Part shown: in pieces, positions 36,005 to 48,411 of the stretch
Position numbering within the stretch: the stretch's first letter is position 1
How the letters are laid out: each line of letters opens with the position of its first letter
From: JAEUOS01 sp965279115
GTDB taxonomy: Bacteria > Pseudomonadota > Gammaproteobacteria > Burkholderiales > JAEUOS01
Assembly: GCA_965279115.1 (NCBI GenBank)
Contig: OZ257137.1
Coordinates: 2,356,001 to 2,420,000, forward strand
Reading direction: 5' to 3'
Length of the DNA stretch: 64,000 nucleotides
The notes under the pieces: generated by a model
What the model was told of the DNA's origin: nothing
What the model saw: the letters and a program-made list of their open reading frames with translations, nothing else
Database searches by the model: none
Translations under genes and position numbers: made by a program

Positions 36005-36715
36005 GTGTCCGCAGAAAGCCCCGATTCACCGGCGTCATCCGCCGAGGCCTCTCCGGCCGTACGACTGGCGGCCGTCACTCGGCACTACGCAGCGGATCGG
36101 CCCATCCTCAAGGACCTGAGCCTGGTGTTGCAGCGGGGCGAACGGGTGGCCTTGCAGGGTGAATCCGGGGTTGGGAAGTCCACCCTCTTGAACCTCATCG
36201 CTGGGTTGGATGTACCGGATGCCGGCACCATCGAAGTGGCGGGCATCCGCATCGACGCGCTCAACGCAGCGGCGCGGGCGCGCTTCCGGCGCACCTCACT
36301 GGGCTTCGTATTCCAGGCCTTTCACCTGCTGCCGCATCTTACCGGCCTGCAAAATGCCATGGTCCCGCTCATGCTCGCTGGCACTGGTGAAGCACTGGCA
36401 CGTAAGCAAGCGCTAACACTTCTGGATGAACTGGGCATCGCCGGGCGCGCCGACGCGCGGCCGGGAGAACTCTCCGGCGGCGAGCAACAGCGCGTCGCCC
36501 TGGCGCGCGCCCTGGTGCACCGGCCTGCCCTGGTGCTGGCGGACGAGCCGACCGGCAACCTCGACCCCGCCACCGCGCACCTGGCGCTGGACCTGTTGTT
36601 CGCCCAATGTGCCCGCCACGGCACCACCCTGTTGATGGTGACCCACTCGCCGGAAACCGCAGCCCTCGCGGATCGCCGCCTCGTTCTCACCGAACACGGC
36701 CTCGCCGCCGCCTGA
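36005..36715 (+). CDS. ABC transporter ATPase, LolD/MacB-like (AttE-like)
   Basis: 236 residues from GTG 36005. It has Walker A GESGVGKST, Q-loop FVFQAFHLLPHLTG, signature LSGGEQQR, Walker B LVLADEPTGNLD and the switch His in MVTHSP. The LTGLQNAMVPLML pattern is typical of the ATPases that pair with FtsX-like permeases. It is followed by the permease (38 bp) and an AttH/CrtC lipocalin gene, forming an AttEFGH-like set. Confidence 0.92.
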   Translation: MSAESPDSPASSAEASPAVRLAAVTRHYAADRPILKDLSLVLQRGERVALQGESGVGKSTLLNLIAGLDVPDAGTIEVAGIRIDALNAAARARFRRTSLGFVFQAFHLLPHLTGLQNAMVPLMLAGTGEALARKQALTLLDELGIAGRADARPGELSGGEQQRVALARALVHRPALVLADEPTGNLDPATAHLALDLLFAQCARHGTTLLMVTHSPETAALADRRLVLTEHGLAAA

Positions 36716-36753
36716 CATCTCATGACCGCTATCGCCCCTGATCAAAGGCCGGC

Positions 36754-39330
36754 ATGACATCGCGCCTGGTGCTGCTGCGCTGGTTTGTGGGCGCCGCGTG
36801 GCGCGCCCAACGCGGCCGCTGGATCACCGCCGCCGCCGCTGTCGCAGTCGGCATAGCGCTGGCGACCGCCATCTTCTCGGTCAACCGCTCAGCGCTGGCC
36901 GAATTCCAGCAGGCGATCGATACCGTCAACGGCGAAGCGACCATGCAGATTACCGCTCGCGCCGGCACGTTTCCCGACGACGTGTTTGACGCTGTAATCC
37001 TGCAGTCGGCGCGTGCCGGCATCGAGGCGGCGAGCCCGGTCGTGTCGATCGACGTGGTGGTGCGTCACCAGCCGCAACTGCCCGCGGACAAGCCGCGCGA
37101 GCGCCTCACGGTGCTGGGCATCGATGTGTTCCGTGCCGGTGTCGCTACGCCGGCACTCATCCCGCAGGTGGATGCGTCGGTCGCTGAAACCGGCGGCGCG
37201 GGCGCCTCGCTTTTTTCCGACGATGCCGTCTTTCTTTCGCCTGCCGCGCAAACGGCATACGGTGCGAAGCCCGGGGACAGCATCACCGTCACCAGCGGAC
37301 TGATGGCCGCGACCCTGCGGGTTGTCGGCAGCGTATCGGCGGCACCGGGCCAGCGGCTCGCGGTAATGGACATCGGTGCCGCGCAATGGCGCCTGGGAGC
37401 GGTTGGAAAACTATCCCGCATCGACCTGCGGCTCGCGGAAGGCGCATCACCGGAATCTGTCGCAGCACTTCTCGCGCCGCTCCTGCCCGCCACGGTGGAA
37501 ATCGCTGCGCCCGAGAAGCGCACCCAACGCATGAGCAACCTGTCGCGCGCCTATCGCGTCAACCTGAATGTACTGGCGTTGGTGGCCCTTTTCACCGGTG
37601 CATTCCTGGTCTTCTCGGCGGTGGCGCTCTCGGCGGTGCGCCAGCGGCCGCAGCTGGCCCTGATGTCCGTTTTGGGCGCGGATGACGCGTGGGTCCGCAA
37701 TGCGGTACTTGCGCAGGGACTGGCAGTGTCGGTCGCCGGCAGCGTGGCCGGTGTGGCCGCCGGCCTTGCACTGGCCAACGCGCTGCTTGCCGTGTTCGGT
37801 GGCGACCTCGGCGGCGGCTACTTCTCCGGCGTGCGGCCGCAACTCGTGACAGACCTGCCGGCCCTGCTCGGCTTCATGGCGCTTGGCATAGGCGTCGGGC
37901 TCGCCGCCAGCTGGCTGCCGGCGCGCGAGGCGGTCGCGGCGCGGCCGGCCGAAGCCTTGCGCGGCGGATCTTCGGAGGCCGCGCTGGGTCGCTTGGCCCG
38001 CCGCGGCCCCGCCCTGTGGCTGCTGCTTGCCGCCGCCGTCCTCCTGAACATGCCGCCGGTGGATGGCCTGCCGGTGCCGGCCTACATCGCAATCGCCTGT
38101 GTGCTCCTGAGCGCAATCGCGGCCGTACCGTGGCTGGTCGCGAACCTCTTTCCACTTCTGCAACGCGCTAGTACAAAGCGCGATACGCGTCAGCCGGTGT
38201 TCTGGCTGGCGCTCCTGCGGGTGGCGCAGGCGCCGGGACAGGCTGCCGGCGTCATCGCCGGCGTGGTGGCGAGTTTCGCGCTCACCGTGGCAATGGTCAT
38301 CATGGTGGCCAGTTTCCGTCTGGCGGTTGCGGACTGGCTGGAGGCGGTATTGCCGGCCGACCTCTATGGCCGGGTGCCTGCCGGTGCGGCGCAGGGCTCG
38401 ATCTCACCGGCGTTGCAGGCGCGCATCGCCGACATGCCGGGCGTCACACGAGCGGAGTTTTCGCGCGCCATCGAGCTTTCGCTCGATCCGGCGCGCCCCA
38501 CCGTAGCCCTGCTGGCGCGCAATGTGGACCCTGCCACACCCCAAGCCCGCCTGCCGCTGACCGGCCCGGCACTGCCGACGCCGGCCGGCGCGATCCCGCT
38601 TTATGTGTCGGAGGGCATGGTGGACCTTTATGGCTTTACACTCGGCAAGACAGTCCGCCTGCCGATCGCGTCCCTGCCCTTCCATGTGACTGGCGTGTAC
38701 CGTGACTACTCGCGTCAGCACGGCTCCATCACCATGGTGCGCGAGGACTATCGCCGCCTGACCGGCGATGCCAGCGTAAATGACATGGCACTCTGGCTTG
38801 CCACGGGCACCCGCCCGGACGCCGCGATCGCCGCGCTGGTCAGCGCCGAGCCGGCGCTCTCCGCCGCCGAGTTTCGCAGTGCGAGCGACCTGCGCACCCT
38901 ATCGCTGCGCATCTTCGACCGCAGCTTCGCCATGACCTATCTGCTCGAAGCCGCGGCCCTGGTGGTGGCGCTGTTCGGCGTGGCCAGCAGCTATTCTGCG
39001 CAGGCTCTGGCGCGCGCGCGCGAGTTCGGCGTGCTGCGCCACCTGGGCGTATCCACCCGCGAGATCGTGCTGCAGGTGGCCATTGAGGGTGGATTGCTTT
39101 CCACCTTCGGCGCGCTGTGGGGAGCCGCCACCGGCTGGGTGATCGGGCTCATCCTGATTCACTGGGTGAACCCGCAATCCTTTCACTGGACCATGGAAAC
39201 CCGTGCACCGGTCGGGCTCATCGTCGCCAGTGCGGCAGCCCTCGCGCTGTGCGGAGCGATCGCCGCCGCCCTCGCCGTGCGCTCGGCCACCGGCGAAGGC
39301 CCGCTGCGCTCGCTGAAGGAGGATTGGTGA
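36754..39330 (+). CDS. FtsX-like ABC transporter permease (AttF/AttG-like)
   Basis: 858 residues with two FtsX modules. An N-terminal helix (WITAAAAVAVGIALATAIFSVN) precedes a periplasmic domain, then membrane helices near LNVLALVALFTGAFLVFSAVAL, LAQGLAVSVAGSVAGVAAGLALANALLAV and LLGFMALGIGVGLAASWLPAREAV. The second module ends with helices at residues ~720-850. It resembles mechanotransmission-type transporters that move lipids or lipoproteins instead of importing solutes. The stop overlaps the next start (GTGA). Confidence 0.9.
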   Translation: MTSRLVLLRWFVGAAWRAQRGRWITAAAAVAVGIALATAIFSVNRSALAEFQQAIDTVNGEATMQITARAGTFPDDVFDAVILQSARAGIEAASPVVSIDVVVRHQPQLPADKPRERLTVLGIDVFRAGVATPALIPQVDASVAETGGAGASLFSDDAVFLSPAAQTAYGAKPGDSITVTSGLMAATLRVVGSVSAAPGQRLAVMDIGAAQWRLGAVGKLSRIDLRLAEGASPESVAALLAPLLPATVEIAAPEKRTQRMSNLSRAYRVNLNVLALVALFTGAFLVFSAVALSAVRQRPQLALMSVLGADDAWVRNAVLAQGLAVSVAGSVAGVAAGLALANALLAVFGGDLGGGYFSGVRPQLVTDLPALLGFMALGIGVGLAASWLPAREAVAARPAEALRGGSSEAALGRLARRGPALWLLLAAAVLLNMPPVDGLPVPAYIAIACVLLSAIAAVPWLVANLFPLLQRASTKRDTRQPVFWLALLRVAQAPGQAAGVIAGVVASFALTVAMVIMVASFRLAVADWLEAVLPADLYGRVPAGAAQGSISPALQARIADMPGVTRAEFSRAIELSLDPARPTVALLARNVDPATPQARLPLTGPALPTPAGAIPLYVSEGMVDLYGFTLGKTVRLPIASLPFHVTGVYRDYSRQHGSITMVREDYRRLTGDASVNDMALWLATGTRPDAAIAALVSAEPALSAAEFRSASDLRTLSLRIFDRSFAMTYLLEAAALVVALFGVASSYSAQALARAREFGVLRHLGVSTREIVLQVAIEGGLLSTFGALWGAATGWVIGLILIHWVNPQSFHWTMETRAPVGLIVASAAALALCGAIAAALAVRSATGEGPLRSLKEDW

Positions 39331-40418
39331 AGCGCCGCACATTCATCACCACTGCGCCCTTGCTCGCACTGCCTCGCGTTCATGCAAAGGAAGCAGGGGT
39401 GGCGTATGACCAAGTGCTGAAAAGCCACCGGATTGTTTTTCCGCGCGACTATGGCGCCCACCCGGGCTTTCGCACCGAGTGGTGGTATGTCACCGGCTGG
39501 CTCGAGCGGCAGGGCGCTGAAGCGTGCGGCTTCCAGATCACCTTCTTCCGTTCACGCACCGGCCACGCGGACGCCAACCCCAGCCGCTTCGCACCCAAGC
39601 AACTGTTGTTCGCGCACGCTGCGCTGGCCCTGCCCGAGAACGGCAAGCTGCTGCATGAAGAGCGCTCCGCCCGCGCCGGCCCGGGCGGCGTGCGCTATTC
39701 GGAAACCGATACCGTGGTCGCCATCGGCGACTGGTCCTTTGTCCGCGATGCGCAAACCGGCTTCTACCAGGCGCGCATCACCGGCCGTGATCTCGACATG
39801 GCCATCGCGCTTGCCCCCGGCGGCCCGCCCATCCTGCAGGGCGAGAACGGCTTTTCCCAGAAGGGGCCGAAGCCCGAGCAGTCCAGCCACTACTACAGCG
39901 AGCCCCAGCTCAAGGTGAGTGGCCGCATCGCCGCCGGCCGCGGCGCGGCGCGGCGCGAGTGGAATACCACCGGCCGGGCCTGGCTGGACCATGAATGGTC
40001 CAGCACCCTGCTCGACGAGCGCGCCGCAGGGTGGGACTGGTTAGGCATCAACTTCGACGACGGCGGCAGCCTGATGGCGTTTCGCATCCGTACGCCGGAT
40101 GGCAGTACGCTCTGGTCGCATGCTGCGCGCCGTGACGCCAAGGGACAATTGCTCACCGAAACAGCGCAGGTGCGCTGGACGCCCAAACGCACCTGGAACT
40201 CGCCTCGTTCACAGGCGCGCTATCCGGTGGCCCTGGAGGTGGCACTAGGCGGCGAAGTTTTGTCGCTGCAGCCCCTGATGGACGACCAGGAAATCGATGC
40301 GCGCATGAGCACCGGGGGGTTTTACTGGGAGGGGGCGGTGATGGTTACGTCAGTCGCGAAGCAGGTCGGGCGCGGGTATCTGGAATTGACGGGGTATTCA
40401 GGGCGATTGAAGCTCTAA
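39327..40418 (+). CDS. AttH / CrtC-type lipocalin-like hydrolase family protein
   Basis: 363 residues from GTG 39327, overlapping the permease stop. A weak export signal (KRRTFITTAPLLALPRVHA) is followed by the family motifs HPGFRTEWWYVTGWL, FQITFFRSR, and GRAWLDHEWSS with DWLGINFDDG. The fold is a double lipocalin, as in carotenoid 1,2-hydratase CrtC. Linked to the ABC genes it probably handles a hydrophobic cargo in the periplasm; carotenoid chemistry is not implied. Family call firm, function unknown. Confidence 0.88.
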   Translation: MKRRTFITTAPLLALPRVHAKEAGVAYDQVLKSHRIVFPRDYGAHPGFRTEWWYVTGWLERQGAEACGFQITFFRSRTGHADANPSRFAPKQLLFAHAALALPENGKLLHEERSARAGPGGVRYSETDTVVAIGDWSFVRDAQTGFYQARITGRDLDMAIALAPGGPPILQGENGFSQKGPKPEQSSHYYSEPQLKVSGRIAAGRGAARREWNTTGRAWLDHEWSSTLLDERAAGWDWLGINFDDGGSLMAFRIRTPDGSTLWSHAARRDAKGQLLTETAQVRWTPKRTWNSPRSQARYPVALEVALGGEVLSLQPLMDDQEIDARMSTGGFYWEGAVMVTSVAKQVGRGYLELTGYSGRLKL

Positions 40419-40505
40419 GAGATCCGGTGCCCATGATTATTCAAGCACTCGGTGTAACCAACCGGTCTTGCATCGACAACGCGCTTGCTTGAAGCAATAT
40501 GTCAG

Positions 40506-41555
40506 TTACCGTATCTCATACCAGACGCCCCTGCCGTTTCCACGTTGGCTTAATGCTCCTCGCTCCACCAACGCCCGAAAATGCACCTTCAAAGTATTCC
40601 GGTTCGCCTGCGTCAGCCGGATGGCTTCACCGATGGTCACGCGCCCATGCTCGCGTGCGAATTCCACGATCGCAAGCGATAGTTCAGGCAGCGCGGCCAG
40701 AACCACTTTTTCCCGCTCCACCCTTTTCTCCAGCCGACGTACCTGTTCTGCCAGTGAGCGCAGGAAAAAAATGAGCCATGGCTGCCAATCGGGAGCATTA
40801 GTGCGGATCGTGCCCTGTGTTTGCCGCAGGGCAAGGTAGTAAGCCTCCTTGTTCTGCTCGATCACGCTTTCCAGCGAGCTGTAGGGCACGTATGCATAAC
40901 CGGCCTGTAGTAGCAGCAGTGTCGTGAGCGCACGACTCAGGCGGCCGTTGCCGTCCTCAAACGGATGGATTTCGAGGAATACGATCACCGTCAATGCGGT
41001 CACGAGCAAGGGATGGAGGTGGCCGTTGCTGCGCTGATCATCCACCCACCCAATCAGCTCGTTCATCAGGCGTGGCGTCTCGAAAGGCGACGCGGTCTGA
41101 AATACGATGCCGATCTCCTTGCCGGTTTCATCGAACGCGGCCACGTGGTTCGGGTGGGTCTTGTAGTTGCCGCGGTGCCGTTCGTCCTTGTCGCTATGGC
41201 GCAACAAGGTCTGGTGCAGCTGCTTGATGTGGTTCTCGTTGAAGGGAATGTCCTGCCAGGACTCGAACACCAGTTGCATGAGCTCGGCGTATCCGGCTAC
41301 TTCCTGTTCGTCGCGTGTTGCGAAGGATTTGATCTCCAGGTTGGAGAGCAGCCGTTCCACTTCGCGGTCGGTGAGCTTGCTGCCTTCGATGCGGGTGGAG
41401 GAGCCGATGCTTTCGATCGTGGCCACCCGGCGCAAGGCGGAAAGGCGTTCCGGTGCCAGCGTTCCGAAGGCGCGCCAGGCACCCTTGAACTCGTCAATCC
41501 GGGCGATCAGGTTCAACAGTTCTGGCGTGATCTGCAGGGTGTCGGTCCGCAACAT
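40506..41555 (-). CDS. Fic-domain AMPylase-like protein with C-terminal winged helix
   Basis: 349 residues from ATG 41555. The Fic motif HPFEDGNGRLSR (197-208) is intact, so catalysis (NMP transfer to Ser/Thr/Tyr of a target) is expected. An N-terminal inhibitory motif S-x3-E-G (Ser53, Glu57, Gly58) makes it a class II, self-inhibited Fic. The C-terminal ~50 residues (VTIGEAIRLTQANRNTLKVHFRALVERGALSQRG) form a winged HTH, suggesting it binds DNA, perhaps the phased repeats just upstream. No separate antitoxin gene is present. Confidence 0.92.
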   Translation of the reverse strand: MLRTDTLQITPELLNLIARIDEFKGAWRAFGTLAPERLSALRRVATIESIGSSTRIEGSKLTDREVERLLSNLEIKSFATRDEQEVAGYAELMQLVFESWQDIPFNENHIKQLHQTLLRHSDKDERHRGNYKTHPNHVAAFDETGKEIGIVFQTASPFETPRLMNELIGWVDDQRSNGHLHPLLVTALTVIVFLEIHPFEDGNGRLSRALTTLLLLQAGYAYVPYSSLESVIEQNKEAYYLALRQTQGTIRTNAPDWQPWLIFFLRSLAEQVRRLEKRVEREKVVLAALPELSLAIVEFAREHGRVTIGEAIRLTQANRNTLKVHFRALVERGALSQRGNGRGVWYEIR

Positions 41556-41565
41556 GGCACCAATG

Positions 41566-41625
41566 TTACACCCATTTACACCCAATAACGGCCAAAACAC
41601 CCAATAAATCACCCATTTACACCCA
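41566..41625 (-). repeat. Five phased CACCCA repeats upstream of fic (candidate operator)
   Basis: Repeats with core CACCCA begin at 41569, 41579, 41598, 41610 and 41620, three of them in the full form TTACACCCA (41566, 41576, 41617). Spacings are 10, 19, 12 and 10 bases, close to whole helical turns. On the fic strand they read TGGGTGTAA. They start 11 bases before the fic start codon, so a bound protein would block expression. The winged HTH at the Fic C terminus is the obvious candidate binder. Confidence 0.65.
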
Positions 41626-41737
41626 TTTATAATCGCTTGTTCAGTACCATGCTGGTTACACGAGCGTTGGCGCCCCCGGCTTGCGTGAGCCCACTCAACA
41701 CGCTACTGTCCCCGTCTCACACCCGGTAACTGACTCC

Positions 41738-43177
41738 ATGCCCCATACGCATTCACTCGCAGTCTTCGCCAAGCGCGATTGCCCCACCTGCGAACTGGTC
41801 GCACCGGTGATGGGTGCGCTGGCAGCGCGCGACGCCTCGTTCAAGGTGTATTCGCAGGACGACCCCGGGTTCCCCGAGCAGGTCGCAACCATTGAAGACG
41901 ACCGCGAACTCGCCGCAGCATTTCGCCACCGCATCGAGATCGTCCCCACACTGATCCGCTTTGAAGACGGCGTGGAAGTCGCCCGAACCGAAGGGTGGGA
42001 CGCCACGGAATGGCGCCGCATCACCGGTATACCGGATCTCGGTGACGGCCTGCCGGCACTAAGGCCGGGCTGTGGTTCCAAGAGCATGCTGCCCGGCGTG
42101 GCCGAATACCTACAGGTCAGGTTCGGCGACACCGGCATCCGCGCGCGCAAGGTCGAGTTTGGCGACTACGACGACGAAGTCGAAGTCTGCTTCGAGCGCG
42201 GCTGGACCGACGGCCTGCCGGTGGTGCCGCCCACCGACGTGCGGGTGCTACGCATGTTGCAGGGCACCACCCACAAGCCGGATGAAGTGGTCGGCCTGAT
42301 CCCGCCCAACCTGGCGCCCTGCACAGTCGAGAAGGTGGCGATCAATGCCGTCATGGCCGGGTGCAAGCCGGAGTACATGCCGGTGGTGCTGGCCAGCATC
42401 GAGGCCGCGCTCGAACCGGTGTTCACCCTGCACGGTCTTCTGGCCACCACCTATTTCTCCTCGCCTATCATCATTGTCAATGGCCCGGTCGCGCGGCGCA
42501 TCGGCATGAATTCGGGGCTCAATGCGCTGGGCCAGGGCAACCGCGCCAACGCCACCATCGGCCGCGCGCTGCAACTGATCGTGCGCAATGTCGGCGGCGG
42601 CCGGCCTGGCGAGGCCGATCGCGCCACCCTGGGCGGGCCCGGCAAGTACACCTTCTGTTTCGCCGAGGATGAGTCGGACGCCGGCTGGCAGCCGTTGTCG
42701 GTCTCGCGCGGTTTTGCGCCCGGTGTGTCCACCGTCACGCTGTTCCAAGGCGAGGGGGTGCAGGGCTTTGTCGACCAGAGGTCACGCGCACCGGACGAAC
42801 TCGCGCGATCCATCGCCATGGGCTTGAATGCCATCGGCCATCCCAAGATGGCGCTTTCGCAGTGGGCCGTGCTGGTGCTTTCGCCCGAGCACTACGCCAT
42901 CTTCGCCGAAGCAGGATGGGACCGCGCGCGCATCGAGCGCGAAATCCATGCTGCTACCGAGCGCGAAGGTGATGACCTCATTGCCGGCGCGCACGGGGTG
43001 GGCGAGGGCATGCCGGCCAGCGTGGCTGGCAAGAAGGTGCCCAAGTTCAATCCCGGCGGCCTCCTGATCGTACGCGCCGGAGGCCCAGCCGGACTGTTTT
43101 CAGCCATCCTGCCCGGCTGGATTGCCGGGCGCAACCATCTCGAACTGCAACCTGTCACCAAGGAGATCAAGTCATGA
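41738..43177 (+). CDS. Thioredoxin-like domain fused to a large domain of unknown function; partner of the UGSC selenoprotein
   Basis: 479 residues from ATG 41738. Residues 1-90 look like a thioredoxin fold with a Cys15-x-x-Cys18 motif (FAKRDCPTC) and a cis-Pro-like IVPTLIRFEDG. The rest is a conserved-looking domain (GWTDGLPVVPPTDVRVLRML, PCTVEKVAINAVMAGCKPEYMPVVLA, SSPIIIVNGPVARRIGMNSG) with several Cys (PGCGSK, APC, AGC). Its function is not known to me. The stop overlaps the start of the selenoprotein gene (ATGA), so both are translationally coupled and probably act together in a thiol/selenol redox reaction (inference). Confidence 0.75.
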   Translation: MPHTHSLAVFAKRDCPTCELVAPVMGALAARDASFKVYSQDDPGFPEQVATIEDDRELAAAFRHRIEIVPTLIRFEDGVEVARTEGWDATEWRRITGIPDLGDGLPALRPGCGSKSMLPGVAEYLQVRFGDTGIRARKVEFGDYDDEVEVCFERGWTDGLPVVPPTDVRVLRMLQGTTHKPDEVVGLIPPNLAPCTVEKVAINAVMAGCKPEYMPVVLASIEAALEPVFTLHGLLATTYFSSPIIIVNGPVARRIGMNSGLNALGQGNRANATIGRALQLIVRNVGGGRPGEADRATLGGPGKYTFCFAEDESDAGWQPLSVSRGFAPGVSTVTLFQGEGVQGFVDQRSRAPDELARSIAMGLNAIGHPKMALSQWAVLVLSPEHYAIFAEAGWDRARIEREIHAATEREGDDLIAGAHGVGEGMPASVAGKKVPKFNPGGLLIVRAGGPAGLFSAILPGWIAGRNHLELQPVTKEIKS

Positions 43178-43701
43178 GCAGCATGCAATGGATGCGCGAC
43201 CCCACGCCTGAAACCTCGCCGCTCAAGCGCGCGCGGCTGGCGCCGCCGCCCTCGTTGGAAGGGTGCACGGTCGGCCTGTTCGACATCGGCAAGACCCGCA
43301 CCAAGGAGTTTCTCGACCGCGTCGAGTTCCGCCTGCGAGAACGCAACATCCGCACCTACCGCTGCGGCAAGCCCACCAATGCCAAGGTGGCCACGCCTGA
43401 GAATCTGCAGAAGATCGCCGAGGAGGTCGACGTCGTCCTGATCGGGCTTTCCGACTGAGGGTCCTGCACGTCGTGCAGTTTGCACGACCTCATGAACCTG
43501 GATTCCCGCGGAATACCCGGGGTGTCGGTGGTCACCACCGGCTTTACTGACGCCGTCGCGGCGCAGTCGCAGGCGCTCGGCTTCGAGCCGGCGATTGTCT
43601 GGACGCCGCATCCGATCCAGAACCGCACAGCCGCTGAGCTTGATGCAATCGCCGATGCGGCCATCGAGTCTGCTCTTGCACTGCTGGTTACAAAGGCCTG
43701 A
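43174..43701 (+). CDS. UGSC-family selenoprotein; in-frame TGA at 43456-43458 read as selenocysteine
   Basis: 175 residues when TGA 43456-43458 is read as Sec95. Before it the protein runs from SSMQWMRDPTPETSPLKRARL, through GCTVGLFDIGKTRTKEFLDRV, to VVLIGLSD. After it the same frame continues as Sec-GSCTSCSLHDLM and then VVTTGFTDAVAAQSQALGF and HPIQNRTAAELDA, ending at TGA 43701. Sec95-Gly-Ser-Cys98 is exactly the motif that names the UGSC family, where Cys homologues also occur. A bacterial SECIS hairpin follows the UGA. Read to the first TGA the product would lose its active-site motif and half its length. It is coupled to the upstream thioredoxin-like gene. Function unknown; a redox role is inferred. 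selA/B/C/D are not in the window. Confidence 0.88.
43461..43490 (+). promoter_or_regulatory. Bacterial SECIS element
   Basis: A perfect 8-bp stem GTCGTGCA (43470-43477) / TGCACGAC (43481-43488) is capped by a GUU loop. The loop G is 20 bases past the UGA, inside the 16-37 base window described for bacterial SECIS, and a G begins the loop as the SelB-binding consensus requires. The upper part GCA-loop-UGC resembles the E. coli fdhF element. It lies within the coding sequence, as bacterial SECIS elements do. Confidence 0.8.
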
Positions 43702-43704
43702 AGC

Positions 43705-43733
43705 GGCGGGCCCGGTGAATTGCCGGGCCCGCC
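43705..43733. terminator. Hairpin between convergent selenoprotein and SNF2 genes
   Basis: Arms GGCGGGCCCGG (43705-43715) and CCGGGCCCGCC (43723-43733) with a 7-base loop fill the gap between the two stops. No T-run is present on either side, but an 11-bp GC stem between convergent genes suggests a bidirectional end signal. Confidence 0.6.
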
Positions 43734-43737
43734 CTGC

Positions 43738-47973
<4,236 letters not shown>

Positions 47974-48084
47974 TGGCTGAAATTGTCGCACGCGCACCGC
48001 GGGCTACCACGCAAGACTTGCTAGGATTCGCCCCTGACGCTCGCGCATCCCGTGCCGGCGCACCGAGAACAACGAGGAGAAGCA

Positions 48085-48411
48085 ATGCTGTACGAAATGC
48101 GCATTTACCACTGCCTGCCCGGCCGCCTGCCGGCGCTCAACAAGCGCTTCCAGGAAAAGACCCTCAAGATGTGGAAGAAGCACGGCATCCGCCAGGTGGG
48201 GTTCTGGACCGACCTGATCGGCGACAGCAACCAGAAGCTTACCTATCTGCTGGCCTGGGAATCGCTGGCCGAGCGCGAGCAAAAGTGGAACAAGTTCGCC
48301 ACCGACCCGGAATGGGTGGCCGCGCGCACTGAAAGCGAGAAGGACGGCCCGATCGTCGCGCGTTCGGAGAACAGCATCCTCACGCCGACGGCGTATTCAA
48401 AGCTGAAATAG
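48085..48411 (+). CDS. NIPSNAP family protein
   Basis: 108 residues from ATG 48085 with AGGAG upstream. It has the NIPSNAP pattern: YEMRIYHCLPGRLPALNKRFQEKTLKMWKKHGIRQVGFWT, a YLLAWESLAEREQKWNKF strand-helix, and DPEWVAARTESEKDG. It is a ferredoxin-like (dimeric alpha+beta) fold with no known catalytic residues; such genes often lie in catabolic regions. Role unknown. Confidence 0.9.
   Translation: MLYEMRIYHCLPGRLPALNKRFQEKTLKMWKKHGIRQVGFWTDLIGDSNQKLTYLLAWESLAEREQKWNKFATDPEWVAARTESEKDGPIVARSENSILTPTAYSKLK

Noticed and set aside
41566..41625. CRISPR-like array
   Set aside because: Units are ~10 bases with almost no spacers and no cas genes nearby.
41628..41633. TATAAT as a promoter -10 for the thioredoxin-like gene
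   Set aside because: No matching -35 is visible and it lies at the end of the repeat array, so it is too weak to list as a feature.
43174..43458. Short 94-residue protein ending at TGA 43456-43458, with a separate small gene starting at 43480
   Set aside because: Both pieces are in the same frame; the read-through product carries the UGSC motif and a SECIS hairpin, so one selenoprotein gene explains both.
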